The notes: a model not told the origin generated them from the letters alone. A stretch of DNA of 64,000 nucleotides from Symbiodinium natans (GCA_905221605.1 CAJNDS010002487.1:201702-265701); one strand, 5' to 3'; shown: positions 9,118-18,589, numbered from the stretch's first letter. Numbers and translations: made by a program.

Positions 9118-9202
9118 AGCGCCCGTTTGGAAACCACATGGCTCGTTGCCGACAACAATGCTGAAGCGGCGAGCTTGTGGGAGGCGCTGACGCTTCCTTT
9201 AG
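9118..9202 (+). CDS. candidate exon with both splice borders
   Basis: ACAGCAG acceptor-like site, 85 bp, then CTTTAG|GTGGCTC donor-like site next to a CCCTAAA array. Reads SARLETTWLVADNNAEAASL then WEALTLPL. One of the more protein-like islands; no family recognised. Confidence 0.33.
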
Positions 9203-9208
9203 GTGGCT

Positions 9209-9274
9209 CAAACCCTAAACCCTTAACCCTTAACCCTAAACCCTAAAAGCTAAACCCTAAACCCTAAACCCTGG
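9209..9274 (-). repeat. CCCTAAA array
   Basis: About nine units. Confidence 0.93.
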
Positions 9275-9275
9275 C

Positions 9276-9366
9276 CTTCCTGAAGACCGGCGGATTGGCC
9301 AAGGTCGCCTGGGACGGAGGCTCTGGGACCTGGCAGGGTTTTTTGGGCGGCGCACAAAAACTGGTT
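9276..9366 (+). CDS. candidate exon between arrays
   Basis: The 90-bp island is fully open: AFLKTGGLAKVAWDGGSG then TWQGFLGGAQKL, running into TGG|TTTAGGG. A second plus frame is also open. Confidence 0.22.
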
Positions 9367-9570
9367 TAGGGTTTAGGGGTTTTGGGGTTTCGGGTTTAGG
9401 GTTTGGGGTTTTGGGTTTAGGGTTTAGGGTTTGGCGTTTAGGGTTTTAAGGTTTCAGGGGTTTAGGGGTTTAGGGGTTTCGGGGTTTAGGGGTTTAGGGG
9501 TTTAGGGGTTGAGGGGTTTAGGGGTTTAGGGGTTTAGGGTTTAGGGGTTTAGGGGTTTAGGGTTTAGGTT
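9364..9570 (+). repeat. TTTAGGG array with TTTAGGGG octamers
   Basis: About 28 units; from about 9446 the octamer TTTAGGGG predominates. Confidence 0.95.
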
Positions 9571-9765
9571 GGGATGTTCCCCAATATTCCCCAGAGGGTC
9601 CATTTGTACTACCATCATGGAATTTGGTACCCCAAAGTCTTGTACGGAATGTGGTTCCCCAAAGCCCTGTTTAAAAGAGTTTTTGGGTACCTCATGCCAT
9701 AATAGTACTGCAAATGGACCGTCTGGGTACTAACTAACTGTCCTTAGTAGGGGCAGCGCGTGCTG
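9571..9765. mobile_element. M1 remnant split by a nested TIR element (M9)
   Basis: GGGATGTTCCCC (M1 left end) and ACTAACTGTCCTTAGTAGGG (M1 arm) flank an inner element at 9598-9720 with TIRs GGTCCATTTGTACTA and TAGTACTGCAAATGGACC. Confidence 0.6.
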
Positions 9766-10007
9766 TAGAGCCGAACAGCCTCATAACGTCATAGTGGCCC
9801 TAGTGTATAACCCTCCTAAACCCTAAACCCTAAACCCTCATAACCCTCAGAGTCCGGAAACCCTCGTCCGCCCGTACGCCCTCAAGACCCAAGGAGGGGG
9901 GGGGGGGTTGACTCCTTAGATTGGCTTTATCTCCATGAAGAATTCAGGTCCTTTTGTCAGGAGAGCGGACACAGCAACCCCCCGCCCCCCCCCCCCCCCG
10001 ACAAAAA

Positions 10008-10036
10008 AATTAACACACACACACACACACACACAA
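10008..10036. repeat. (CA)n microsatellite with flanking poly-C
   Basis: About 13 CA repeats, with C and G homopolymers at 9978-9996, 10105 and 10186-10199. Confidence 0.9.
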
Positions 10037-10236
10037 GAGCAGCCTTGTCCGGCTTGAGAAACGGCGGCTCCTGGGATCAGACTTTGTGCTCTTTGCGCGC
10101 CGCCCCCCGCCCCCCCCCGGTCTCGGTGCTTTCTGCGCGGTCTTGCGGCTTTGGAGGGCGGCATCCCGGTCCCCGTTAGCATCCGGGGGGGGGGGGGGGT
10201 TTGGTGACTTTGGGGCTTCAGGATAGACCTGCTCGT

Positions 10237-10525
10237 AAGCCCCAAATGCCCATCACTATGCCACTACCGCCTTCGGATTCGGAGCCCTCACGTCCCCCAA
10301 AAATCCCCAAACCCTTGCGGCCCTTGAGGCCTCCATGGGCGGCGGCATCGCCAGCTGGACCGAGACCTCCGTCATCTGCTGTGCGGAGTGGCTGGAGGCC
10401 TGCAAGAAGAAGGCTTGCTGCGAAACACTGTTTCTTCAGGGGCAGCAGCACCAGCTCGGGCAGCCAAGACCCTGTGGACCCGTCAATGAGCCTGGTGTTC
10501 CTGAACTAAGAGTCCTGCCAGCCGA
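10237..10525 (+). repeat. segmental duplication, copy 1
   Basis: Shares long near-identical blocks with 10883-11140, including CATGGGCGGCGGCATCGCCA and GAGTGGCTGGAGGCCT. In one plus frame it reads MGGGIASWTETSVICCAEW. In that frame most differences from copy 2 change amino acids, so there is no sign of purifying selection there. In one minus frame (LQPLRTADDGGLGPAGDAAA) most differences in the core are silent or conservative. Confidence 0.8.
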
Positions 10526-10882
10526 GTTCTTCACCCCAACAAACCCCAAACGCCCTCGCCCAGCAAGCTCTTGCTGGGTCTTTTGCAGTTGCCCTGCCTG
10601 AAGCTTAACAACCAAACCCACAAAACCGTCTCGTTTGAGGAAGGCACCGCAAGTCGGAGAACGCCAGGGCCGAGTCCGAAAAGGCCAGCAGGAGTCGGAA
10701 AGAGCCGAAACCCGAGTCGAGAACATCCGCTGCTGGCGGCGCAGTGTGGCTCTGACGGGACTCTGCCCGATTGATGTCTTCGTGGCGGTTGGGTCTGGTC
10801 AGGTGCCGGCAACCCTTGCACTGCGACGATCTGAGGCAAACAGTCCGGGTGTGGGGAAGAGGCGCATCTTCCTTCCAAGGGC

Positions 10883-11140
10883 CCCAAATGCCCATGACCA
10901 CTACCGCCCCTTGGGGTCTTCGGAGCCCCCACGTCCCCCAAAAATCCCCGAACCCTTGTGGCCCGGCCTCCATGGGCGGCGGCATCGCCAGCTGGACCGA
11001 GCCCTCCTTCATCTGCATTCCGGAGTGGCTGGAGGCCTCCAAGGAGACCCCAACTCAGGGAAACAAGGGGTGGTTCCTGTGGACCCATGAGACATTGAGG
11101 TGTTCAACTGTTCCTGTGCTAAGAGCCCTGGAAGTTGAAA
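10883..11140 (+). repeat. segmental duplication, copy 2
   Basis: Second copy; plus frame MGGGIASWTEPSFICIPEWL, minus frame LQPLRNADEGGLGPAGDAAA. Overlaps plus frame 10771-11190 (139 codons) and minus frame 10531-11088 (185 codons). These are the longest non-simple frames in the first 25 kb, but neither can be called a gene with confidence. Confidence 0.8.
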
Positions 11141-11805
11141 TGCTGAGAAGCATTCTCGAGTTCCGCAACAAGACCGCTTTCGCTGCTTGAACGCCCCGGA
11201 CACCTTAGGACAAAGCCTTCGGACAGGGGTCGGCCCCATACCTCGGCGCCGGCGCTTTTGCACCTCAATCGTCCCCCATTCGGCATTCGAGCTTTCAATC
11301 GCGCGGCGTTCCAATCTGGCGCTCCCCCCTCAGTCCCGTGCGCAAGCGCAGAACTGTCAGCGCTTTTGAGCGGGTGTCATGCTCTTTGGAGACCAAATGA
11401 GTGCTAAAAAGGGGACCATTGATACCCTAAACTACATAAAACCTATGAAAGTATACGGAACACAAACCCTTTTGAGGATTTACGTAGTTCCCGAGGGTTG
11501 GGGTGCTCTTGGCATGGCCTTGGAGTCTTCTTGGCGTGCTCCTGAGGTGCTGTTGGCGTTTTCAAGGGATGCTCTTTGGCACTTCGGGATGTATGCCGGG
11601 TGGGACCAAAAAAGCACCTTGGCTTCGAAATATGGAGCAGCCCCCAACTACCCAATGTTTGCACCTCCACCCCAGAAATCCCGAGACGCAAACCATGCCA
11701 TAAGTACCCCCAAACCCACTTCGTTTGCGGGCTCTTGCTTCATAAAGCAGGTACCCCACCTCCAATGTCCGGGACAGATTGCACGGAAACCCTAAACCTT
11801 AAACC

Positions 11806-11898
11806 TGGGATGTTCCCCCTTCCCTCATAGGGATGATACTAGGTAGGGGGGTACTATAATCCCTGTTAAGGATTGTTAGTATACGGGGGAACATCCCA
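11806..11898. mobile_element. TIR element family M1, copy c
   Basis: TGGGATGTTCCCCCTT left end and GTATACGGGGGAACATCCCA right end; nearly perfect inverted arms. Confidence 0.88.
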
Positions 11899-12002
11899 AC
11901 GAGAAACCCTTAAAACCCTAGGCAAGTACAGGAGTCGAGGACAACACTTTGACCCTCCCCCATATCGTCGTTCCACCCGAGCCATCGACATTCCAGTCAC
12001 CC

Positions 12003-12060
12003 TAGCCCTAAACCCTAAACCCTAAACCCTAAACCCTAAACCCTAAACCCTAAACCCCAA
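12003..12060 (-). repeat. CCCTAAA array
   Basis: Eight heptamers. Confidence 0.96.
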
Positions 12061-12061
12061 A

Positions 12062-12175
12062 GATGCAAAACGCGGGTCACCTGCAGGTGCTCTGCCTGTC
12101 GACACTCCTCCTCCTCATCCTCCTGGCAGTTGCATTCGGGATGGGGGGTGTTGGGCAGCAAACCTTTCAATTCTA
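12062..12175 (+). CDS. candidate small membrane peptide or exon
   Basis: Starts at the base after the array. Reads MQNAGHLQVLCL then a hydrophobic run STLLLLILLAVAFGMGG and stops at TAG. Could be a signal-anchor exon or a 37-residue frame by chance. A CTGCAG acceptor-like site lies inside the start. Confidence 0.27.
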
Positions 12176-12200
12176 GTGCTGGCCCTTGAAACCCTGTGAA

Positions 12201-12320
12201 TTATGGTCCTCTTAAACCCCAAAAAGGGAATGTAATATGGTCCTCTTTTAATCCCAAAAAGGGAATGTAATAGGGTCCTCTTAAACCCCAAAAAGGGAAC
12301 GTAAAATGTCCCAAGGGCCT
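12201..12320 (+). repeat. family M8, three tandem 34-bp units
   Basis: Three units of TATGGTCCTCTTAAACCCC + AAAAAGGGAATGTAA, ending TCCCAAGGGCCTACC. Single copies occur at 20807-20872 and 60246-60300. Confidence 0.85.
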
Positions 12321-12412
12321 ACCGAGAATTCGGGTTCAGGGGACCGCGGGGGTGTGAGGAAGATCCGGGGACCGAGTGCATCTGCTGTAGGGGCAGCCGC
12401 AGCCCTTCACCT

Positions 12413-12518
12413 CCCCTAAACCCTAAGCCCTAAGCCCTAAGCCCTAAGCCCTAAGCCCTAAGCCCTAAACCCTAAACCCTAAACCCTAAACCCTAAACCC
12501 TAAACCCTAAACCCTAAA
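12413..12518 (-). repeat. CCCTAAG then CCCTAAA array
   Basis: About seven CCCTAAG units followed by eight CCCTAAA: a homogenised variant beside the canonical form. Confidence 0.95.
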
Positions 12519-12662
12519 CGCGAACGCTCATGCTCAGGCTTGACATTGTTCCGAAGCCTTACAGCATCCTTCAGTTCACAAGTTGCAGCAAAAAAATCTT
12601 TATCACATCCAAAGCCCGAGACTCCCTCGCCTAACACACTGAACAAATGCCTTGGTCTCTCT

Positions 12663-12841
12663 TCAGGTCTTGCAGGCTTGGATGCACCTTTGCCTTAAAC
12701 TGACAACCCAGACCCCTCGAAACCTTCCAAACTCCCCAAGCTGTGGGTTCCTGACCCTCCCCACAGCCTCCATCTCCGTGGACCCATCGGGCGCTTGAAG
12801 TGACATGATGAGGATGGGCTTCATCAGCTCCTTGACCGAAG
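12663..12841 (-). CDS. candidate exon, function unknown
   Basis: Minus strand: CCTAAG acceptor-like site, 59 codons, TGA. Contains SVKELMKPILIMSLQAPDGS and EFGRFRGVWVVSLRQRCIQ. Another minus frame spanning 12631-13017 is longer (128 codons) but more Gly/His-rich. No family recognised. Confidence 0.3.
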
Positions 12842-13017
12842 CTTAGGGTAGGGTCCGGTTCTCCAAGGCATCTTAACCCCCGAACGTGTGAGATGGAGAC
12901 CGCGCCTGAAGTCCTCCTGACCATCTCAACCCCTCTCCCAGATAAAGCACAAGGACTGAACCTAACACTCGCAAAACGCTGAAAACTGAACCCCCGACCC
13001 CGAACCTGCGAATGCAC

Positions 13018-13295
13018 AACTCACCAAAGTTTAGTCATGCCTCACGAGTTGTATACACGCTGCATTCAGGGCCCGCTATCGGGTTTTTTAGGGAGGCGCG
13101 CGCTCTTAAGAGGCTCTTGAGGAAATCTAGGCCCAGGCTTCCCAGGAGGGCTCAAGGTGGTTTCAAGCTCTTTGACTTCAGATATGGTCTTATGAATGCA
13201 TGCTTTATAATTCGGGGCAGCCACACACCGTCACGAATGATGTCAGTGTCCGAAGGTAGAGCAACCCGGATAGTTGTTCGATCTTCCAGTCAGAA
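13018..13295 (+). CDS. weak ORF
   Basis: Plus frame from 13012 with 107 codons (includes GGFKLFDFRYGLMNACFIIR). It runs into the M11 element. No domain recognised. Confidence 0.15.
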
Positions 13296-13402
13296 GGGGG
13301 TTTCCGAAATTAACTGTACTTTATTGGGGTCCTGATGAATGATGAGGGGATCCTACTATTCGGGGATCTATATTGGGGGTCTCCTATTTTCGTAAACCCC
13401 CC
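13296..13402. mobile_element. TIR element M11, single copy
   Basis: GGGGGTTTCCGAAAT at the left is inverted as ATTTTCGTAAACCCCC at the right. Confidence 0.6.
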
Positions 13403-13579
13403 TGAATCCTGAACAAACCCTGAGCCCCTCGAAGCAAACCCAACTCTAAACCCTAAACCCTGAGAACCCGAGGGCCAGCGTGGCTCCTGTGGCACTTCCA
13501 TGCTTTCCTGCATTCGCGCAAGTGGCTTACAGGCTAAGAGCTGGAGTTAGACCGTGTTGGCCTTGAATTTGTTCCTTAT

Positions 13580-13763
13580 CTATATGTATGTATATATATA
13601 TATATATATGTATGTATATATATATACATGTATATGTGTGCATAGATATGTGTTATATCTATATATCATATGTATATGTATATACATATACATATACATA
13701 TACGTATACATATACATACACATATACATATACATATACATGTACATATACATATGCATATAC

Positions 13764-13808
<45 letters not shown>

Positions 13809-13872
13809 TTTATTTGTTAGCTGTTTATACTCGTATTGAAATTTAAACTCTACATATATATATATATATAGG
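13580..13872. repeat. AT-rich microsatellite (TA)n and (CATATA)n
   Basis: TA dinucleotides, CATATA hexamers and a second TA tract at 13850-13870. Tyr/Ile/Met-rich frames here are artefacts of the repeat. Confidence 0.97.
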
Positions 13873-14199
13873 GTCCTTCTAAAACCAAGTAAGGAAAATG
13901 CAAAATATCCCACAAGCCAACGGAGTAGAGGGCTTTGCGTCCTAAACTTCCGCAAGCACCGGGGAACAAGTCCCGGTGACCTCCCAGGTGCACGCCGGAG
14001 GCTCTCGACACCCATCAAAGCCTTAAAGCCCAAAGCCTAAAGCCGAAACCCTAAACCCCAAACTCTAAACCCTAAACCCAAAAGGCCCATCTTGGAGCCC
14101 ACAAAATACAGCCCGTTCTGAAGCCTAGGGGGTGGGAGTAGGGGGACGCTTGGGGAAATAGACCCTCTGAAGAAGGTCCCTGTTTAAGAGAGCCAGAAT

Positions 14200-14255
14200 A
14201 AGTGGGTTTAGGGTTTAGGGTTTAGGGTTTGGGGTTTAGGGTTTAGGGTTCAGAA
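14200..14255 (+). repeat. TTTAGGG array
   Basis: Seven units, the last altered to TTCAGAAGGG. Confidence 0.93.
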
Positions 14256-14301
14256 GGGTTCAGAAGGGTTCCCTTTTACGGGCCCCCCTTGTCCTACCTA
14301 G

Positions 14302-14386
14302 TGTGCCGGCCTCATCTTCGCTGGGACTTTCCGAGGCCGGCACGACCTCGAGCACCTTGGCGGGATTGGGAAGGCCTTTTTGTTTG
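14302..14386 (+). CDS. candidate exon with array donor
   Basis: CTACCTAG acceptor-like site, then CAGLIFAGTFRGRHDLEHLG and GIGKAFLF, ending TTTG|GTTTAGGG. The donor would be the first GT of the following TTTAGGG array. Confidence 0.32.
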
Positions 14387-14387
14387 G

Positions 14388-14660
14388 TTTAGGGTTTAGG
14401 GGTTAGGGTTTAGGGTTTAGGGTTTAGGGTTTAGGGTTTAGGGTTTAGGGTTTAGGGTTTAGGGTTTAGGGTTTAGGGTTTAGGGTTTAGGGTTTAGGGT
14501 TAGGTTTAGGGTTTAGGGTTTAGGGTTTAGGGTTTAGGGTTTAGGGTTTAGGGTTTAGGGTTTAGGGTTTAGGGTTTAGGGTTTAGGGTTTAGGGTTTAG
14601 GGTTAGGGTTTAGGGTTTAGGGTTTGGGGTTTGGGGTTTGGGGTTTAGGGTTCAGGGGCC
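14388..14660 (+). repeat. TTTAGGG array
   Basis: About 38 heptamers, a few with one base missing. Confidence 0.97.
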
Positions 14661-14949
14661 TTTAGGGTTTAGGGTTCAGGGGAATGTAAGGAGTTCAAGG
14701 AAGCACAAGGCTTTGTCGGTTGGAGGGCTTTGTCTTGAAAAGGGGGTGAGGGGCTCTCTGCGTTCTTCTGAACGCAGCTTGCGCATGACTCCGCTTATAA
14801 AACGCAGGTTCATCCTTGGCCTCTCCTGCAAACCCTCGGAGGTCTAAGCCTAATACCTAGAAACTCGAAGAATCTAATCTTGACGTCCCTAAACACCCTG
14901 CAATCGCACCCCAGGAGAACTTATGGCTTATATAAGTTTAGGCTTTAGG

Positions 14950-15109
14950 GTTTAGGGAGATCACCCCGGAAGACATCCTCCCGAATCCTGAAAGCCCCTT
15001 CAACCTCCCTCGAGGTTCGCGCGTCCTCCATCTCGTCCTTCTCCACTGCCACGGTCACCGCCGTCTGGCTGAGCAATGGGGCCTGGACTTTCAAGTTCGG
15101 TCTTACTTA
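14950..15109 (+). CDS. candidate exon, function unknown
   Basis: Runs straight out of a short TTTAGGG block: EITPEDILPNPESPFNLPRG, SRVLHLVLLHCHGHRRLAEQ, ending QVRSYL and TAG. Mixed, protein-like composition. No family recognised. Confidence 0.3.
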
Positions 15110-15509
15110 TAGGGTTCTTCAGGGAGGAGGGTTTCAAGGGGGGCTAGGTACCGCAAAAACCTTCCCCCTCCCTTAAGAACCATAAGCAGGATTCGTAGGA
15201 GCTAGTGGGTGGCTTCTTGCACTTTGCGTCGCCCTCAGAAGAGTATAGGCATCGGTGTTCGCCTTCGTCGGCAAAATCGAAGGTGTTCCTTTTTTTGCAA
15301 ATTTGCAGTCAGACCAGCAGAGCGTGTCATGTGCCCAAAATAGGGGTAGAAGGCCCTAACACCGCAAAAAATCAAAACACACACAGCAAAAGAAGAGCTG
15401 GTGAGCGCACGCCGCGGCGCCCCTTAGGTTCTAACCCTGGCCACCCTACTGATAGCCCTACTTCGAAGTATTCATGAAACTCTAAGTGGGCCTCAGATCA
15501 CTTGCCTGC

Positions 15510-15655
15510 CTGGAGCCCTAAACCCCAAACCCTAAACCCTAAACCCCAAACCCCAAAACAACCTAAACCCTAAACCCCAAACCCCAAACCCTAAACCCTA
15601 AACCCCAAACCCTGAACCCTAAACCCTACACCCCGAACCCTAAACCCTAAATAAA
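15510..15655 (-). repeat. CCCTAAA/CCCCAAA array
   Basis: About 20 heptamers. Confidence 0.95.
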
Positions 15656-15659
15656 CCCT

Positions 15660-15742
15660 TGCCGCTCAACCAGCGCGCCTTGTTCTCCGGCTCCATTCGA
15701 GGCTTCTCTTGCTGGAACGCTTCACCCGGCCTGCCGGGGGGG
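15660..15742 (+). CDS. candidate exon between array and M2
   Basis: Open frame PLNQRALFSGSIRGFSCWNA then SPGLPGG, ending at poly-G beside the M2 half-element. Confidence 0.2.
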
Positions 15743-15744
15743 GT

Positions 15745-15783
15745 ACTTGAAGATTCATGGGTAGTAATATGTGGGGTATTATG
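15745..15783. mobile_element. M2 half-element cut by an array
   Basis: TACTTGAAGATTCATGGGTA...GTGGGGTATTATGGG is a left half of M2. It breaks at TTTAGGG units (15784-15814), after which a complete M2 begins. Confidence 0.75.
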
Positions 15784-15814
15784 GGTTTAGGGTTTAGGGT
15801 TTAGGGTTTAGGGC

Positions 15815-15929
15815 TACTTGGAGGTTCATGGGTAGGCAGAAGCGGGGTATTAGAAGCAGGGCACATGTAACAGCCTTGTTTAGGGTACTTCTAACCCCAC
15901 TTATAACTACCCATGAGCCTTCAAGTAGT
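15815..15929. mobile_element. TIR element family M2, copy c
   Basis: ACTTGGAGGTTCATGGGTAG at the left, CTACCCATGAGCCTTCAAGT at the right; complete. Confidence 0.88.
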
Positions 15930-15964
15930 CGGGCGATTCGCCCGCTGCCGATCAACCACACAAG

Positions 15965-16115
15965 ATGCCCACCTACACCCAAAACCCTAAAACCTTAACA
16001 ACCCTACAAGAACCCTAAAAACCTGCAAAAAAAACACAAAAGCCCTAAAAAAAACCTAAAAGCCCTAAAACCCCAAAACCATTAAAAACCCTAAAAGCCC
16101 TGAAAGCCCTAAACC
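15965..16115 (-). repeat. degenerate CCCTAAA-like block
   Basis: Units such as AACCCTAAAAACC and AAAGCCCTAAAA, with A-rich spacing unlike the perfect arrays. Confidence 0.8.
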
Positions 16116-16237
16116 TCGTTCGGAGCTGATTAGCAAGGCCGGGACGACGCCCAGCAACCATAGTATCCATAGGGGCAGCCTTTTGTCGGGCTGGCTACTT
16201 GTAGAAAGGAACCTTGAACCACAGAAAGGGTAGAGGG

Positions 16238-16335
16238 GACCCTAAACCCTAAACCCTAAACCCTAAACCCTAAACCCTAAACCCTAAACCCTAAACCCTA
16301 AACCCTAAACCCTAAACCCTAAACCCTAAACCCCA
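16238..16335 (-). repeat. CCCTAAA array
   Basis: Fourteen heptamers, perfect. Confidence 0.97.
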
Positions 16336-16364
16336 CTGGGCGACCAAGTTAACAAGGCCTGGAC

Positions 16365-16475
16365 GAGGCCACCTGGGCTTCCATCGCCACCTTCAGCTTC
16401 CTCCTGGGCGGCGCGCGGCTCTTCGCACGGCGGCTCTGCTTGGGGTGTTTGGTCTCTTTGACAGCACTAAGGGCT
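16365..16475 (+). CDS. candidate hydrophobic exon between arrays
   Basis: GLDEATWASIATFSFLLGGA followed by RLFARRLCLGCLVSLTAL. Could be part of a membrane segment; no family. Confidence 0.2.
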
Positions 16476-16555
16476 TGGGGTTTGGGGTTTGGGGTTTAGG
16501 GTTTAGGGTTTGGGGTTTAGGGTTCAGGGTTTAGGGTTTAGGGTTTAGGGCTAGT
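16475..16555 (+). repeat. TTTGGGG/TTTAGGG array
   Basis: About 11 units. Confidence 0.93.
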
Positions 16556-16655
16556 CTGGCCGGGCTAGTCTGGCGACTTCTCAGAGGCCCAGGCATCCCG
16601 AACTCGGCGAGGAGCTCTCCGAGAAAAGGAAAAAACAGACCCACAAGTTTTCTGG

Positions 16656-16805
16656 GTTTAGGGTTTGGGGCTTGGGGAGTGCTGTTTAGGGTTTAGGGTT
16701 TAGGGTTTAGGGTTTAGGGTTTAGGGTTTACGGTTTAGGGTTTCGGGTTTCGGGTTTCGGGCTTAGGGCTTAGGGTTTATGGTTTGGGGTTTGGGGTTTA
16801 GGATT
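16656..16805 (+). repeat. TTTAGGG array with TTTCGGG and CTTAGGG
   Basis: About 20 units, interrupted near 16675. Confidence 0.93.
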
Positions 16806-16913
16806 CAAGGCCCCAAGGACGAGTAACAAACCCTATTCATGTCAATGCTAAGATTTTGTCTGAGTAGTATAACCACCATGAAGTTCACGACAAGGCCGAA
16901 ACTGACTCCTATA

Positions 16914-17018
16914 CTACGAATTGCTTAAGAACCCCGAAAAACACAAATATTCTTCTTTATTAAGGGTCATATAGGGCTTATCATGTGTTATTCTATTGAG
17001 GTTCTTAAGCAAATAGCT
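16914..17018. mobile_element. TIR element family M5, copy b
   Basis: CTACGAATTGCTTAAGAACC at the left, GAGGTTCTTAAGCAAATAG at the right. Confidence 0.85.
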
Positions 17019-17126
17019 AGGCTGCCCAGTAACCTAGGCTTAAAAAGGGTGCCCTTCTTTGCTTAAAGGGGGGGAACCTAAACCCCCCCAAAAAGGGAAT
17101 TAGGGTACTACTGGGCATCCTAGGTA
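17012..17126. mobile_element. TIR element family M6 between M5 copies
   Basis: CTAGGCTGCCCAGTAACCTA inverted as TACTACTGGGCATCCTAG. It abuts M5b and is followed by a second M5 right half. Confidence 0.75.
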
Positions 17127-17130
17127 GTAG

Positions 17131-17222
17131 TATATTAACTCAACACACATATTCTTCTTTTTTGAGGGTCATACAGGGCTTATCATGTGTTATTCTTTTG
17201 GGGTTCTTAAGCAAATAGTAGT
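17131..17222. mobile_element. M5 right half, duplicate of 16940-17014
   Basis: CACATATTCTTCTTT...GGGTCATACAGGGCTTATCA...GGGGTTCTTAAGCAAATAG is about 90 percent identical by eye to M5b. Confidence 0.8.
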
Positions 17223-17229
17223 ATATTCA

Positions 17230-17288
17230 CTCAGGGGAAGCTCCGAGGCGCTTGTTCATGCCGTACAGCGGCAGCTCCCCGTTGAAGC
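17230..17288 (-). CDS. candidate short exon
   Basis: Minus strand: AGTGTGAG acceptor-like site, then FNGELPLYGMNKRLGASPE up to the M5 end. Confidence 0.22.
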
Positions 17289-17393
17289 CTCACACTGCGC
17301 AAGCCACGGGGCCTGCCTAAACCCTAAACCCTAAACCCTAAACCCTAAACCCTAAACCTGAACCCTGAACCAAAAAAACCGTAAACCCCAACA

Positions 17394-17421
<28 letters not shown>
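17394..17421. repeat. poly-C tract (about 28 C)
   Basis: C homopolymer after a degenerate CCCTAAA block (17317-17370). Confidence 0.8.
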
Positions 17422-17424
<3 letters not shown>

Positions 17425-17472
17425 CCCCGCCCCGGCTTTCTTTTCCTGTTTTTGGCCTGTAAATCTTAAACC

Positions 17473-17597
17473 ACTACTTGCTTAGGACAACCTGACAAAA
17501 CAAAGAATACTAATCCCTACATTGCGCTTGCAAGGAAGAGTGTTTTTGGCGGGGGTGGCTCGGGGGTGGCTCGGGGGTGGCTCTTAAGCAAATAGCA
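17473..17597. mobile_element. TIR element family M5, copy d
   Basis: CTACTTGCTTAGGACAACC at the left, CTCTTAAGCAAATAGCAG at the right, with three tandem copies of GGGGGTGGCTC inside. Confidence 0.7.
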
Positions 17598-17767
17598 GTA
17601 AAGGCTTTGGGATTTAGGCCTGAGAGCAGGTCACCATACTGCGGCTTCCTGCTGAATGCTAAACCTGCTCCAGGTCACGCGCAGCCCGAGTTTAACTCTA
17701 ACAATTACGACAACGATCCTGATACTCCCATACACAATGACAGTACTGATGGCACTGCTGCTGACAA

Positions 17768-17824
17768 GTGCTTGACAGGATGCGAAAAAGAAGAAAAGTG
17801 TGGCAGGCGCAGTGACTTTGCATA
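17768..17824 (-). repeat. inverted duplicate, copy 1
   Basis: On the minus strand reads AAAGTCACTGCGCCTGCCAC followed by a TTTCGCATC block, matching 18222-18276 on the plus strand. Both read SLRLPHF in one frame. Confidence 0.7.
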
Positions 17825-18120
17825 GTTTCGTCCAGTCAACCCCCACGAGAGGGGGGGAGAGTGGGTGGTCGGGGGGGGGGGGGGGGGGGGACCAATTTCG
17901 ATTATCTGGTCTTGGTGGGACGGGGTGTGTATGCACGCGGACCAATCTTCTGAGGCGCGAAGGTGCACAGTGACATTCCAAAACTGCCCCTTGACACTAG
18001 CCGCTGGTACCTTTCACTCTCCCGAACTAGGTACCGGAAATAAATGGCAGCAGAGACACCCCCGGAGGCACATGGGTCGTGATGCTGCTTTGCTTACTTT
18101 GCTGGTACGTCGTCCGTTAG

Positions 18121-18426
18121 ATGCCATCGCTTCACTGTGACGCCGTCGGGAGGCTTCCACAGACACCTGCCTGGCAGCCGGCACGGTGCCCACCCCACTT
18201 GTTGTCAGACAAGAACGACCACGCAGAGTCACTGCGCCTGCCACACTTTCCCGCAGTTTCGCATCTTCTCACTCGCATGCATGTCATGCACCAGGGTGTT
18301 TCTTCTCTTGTTGTCGAACTCCTTGCAGCCCGCAGACGTGGGGTGGCAACTGGCGGCAATATCTGGAAGTGGAGAGATTTTACGCCTGGGGGAAACCCTC
18401 TAAGCAAAGCCCTCCAAGACCTCTAG
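18121..18426 (+). CDS. weak ORF, 101 codons
   Basis: Contains AESLRLPHFPAVSHLLTRMH and VSSLVVELLAARRRGVATGG. It overlaps copy 2 of the inverted duplicate (18222-18276). Opposite-strand frames are also open; no domain recognised. Confidence 0.18.
   Translation: MPSLHCDAVGRLPQTPAWQPARCPPHLLSDKNDHAESLRLPHFPAVSHLLTRMHVMHQGVSSLVVELLAARRRGVATGGNIWKWRDFTPGGNPLSKALQDL
18222..18276 (+). repeat. inverted duplicate, copy 2
   Basis: AGAGTCACTGCGCCTGCCAC with a following TTTCGCATC block; inverted relative to 17768-17824. Confidence 0.7.
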
Positions 18427-18589
18427 GACCACATGTTTGGCTGGGGTCCTCTAGATGGGGTTTGATGGTTCTAGTCGTTGTCTGCATTTGACAGGGTGAT
18501 GTGCATTTGACAGGGTGATGCGGCGGCATCGCGCGTGGGACTTCGTCGTTTTAAGGACTGGCTCACCCTTGCTTTCCCGAAAGCCATAA

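Noticed and set aside
13554-14033. Tyr/Ile-rich frames over AT microsatellites
   Set aside because: Repeat artefact; only the right end (LMGVESLRRAPGRSPGLV) looks unlike repeat, and it is too short to call.
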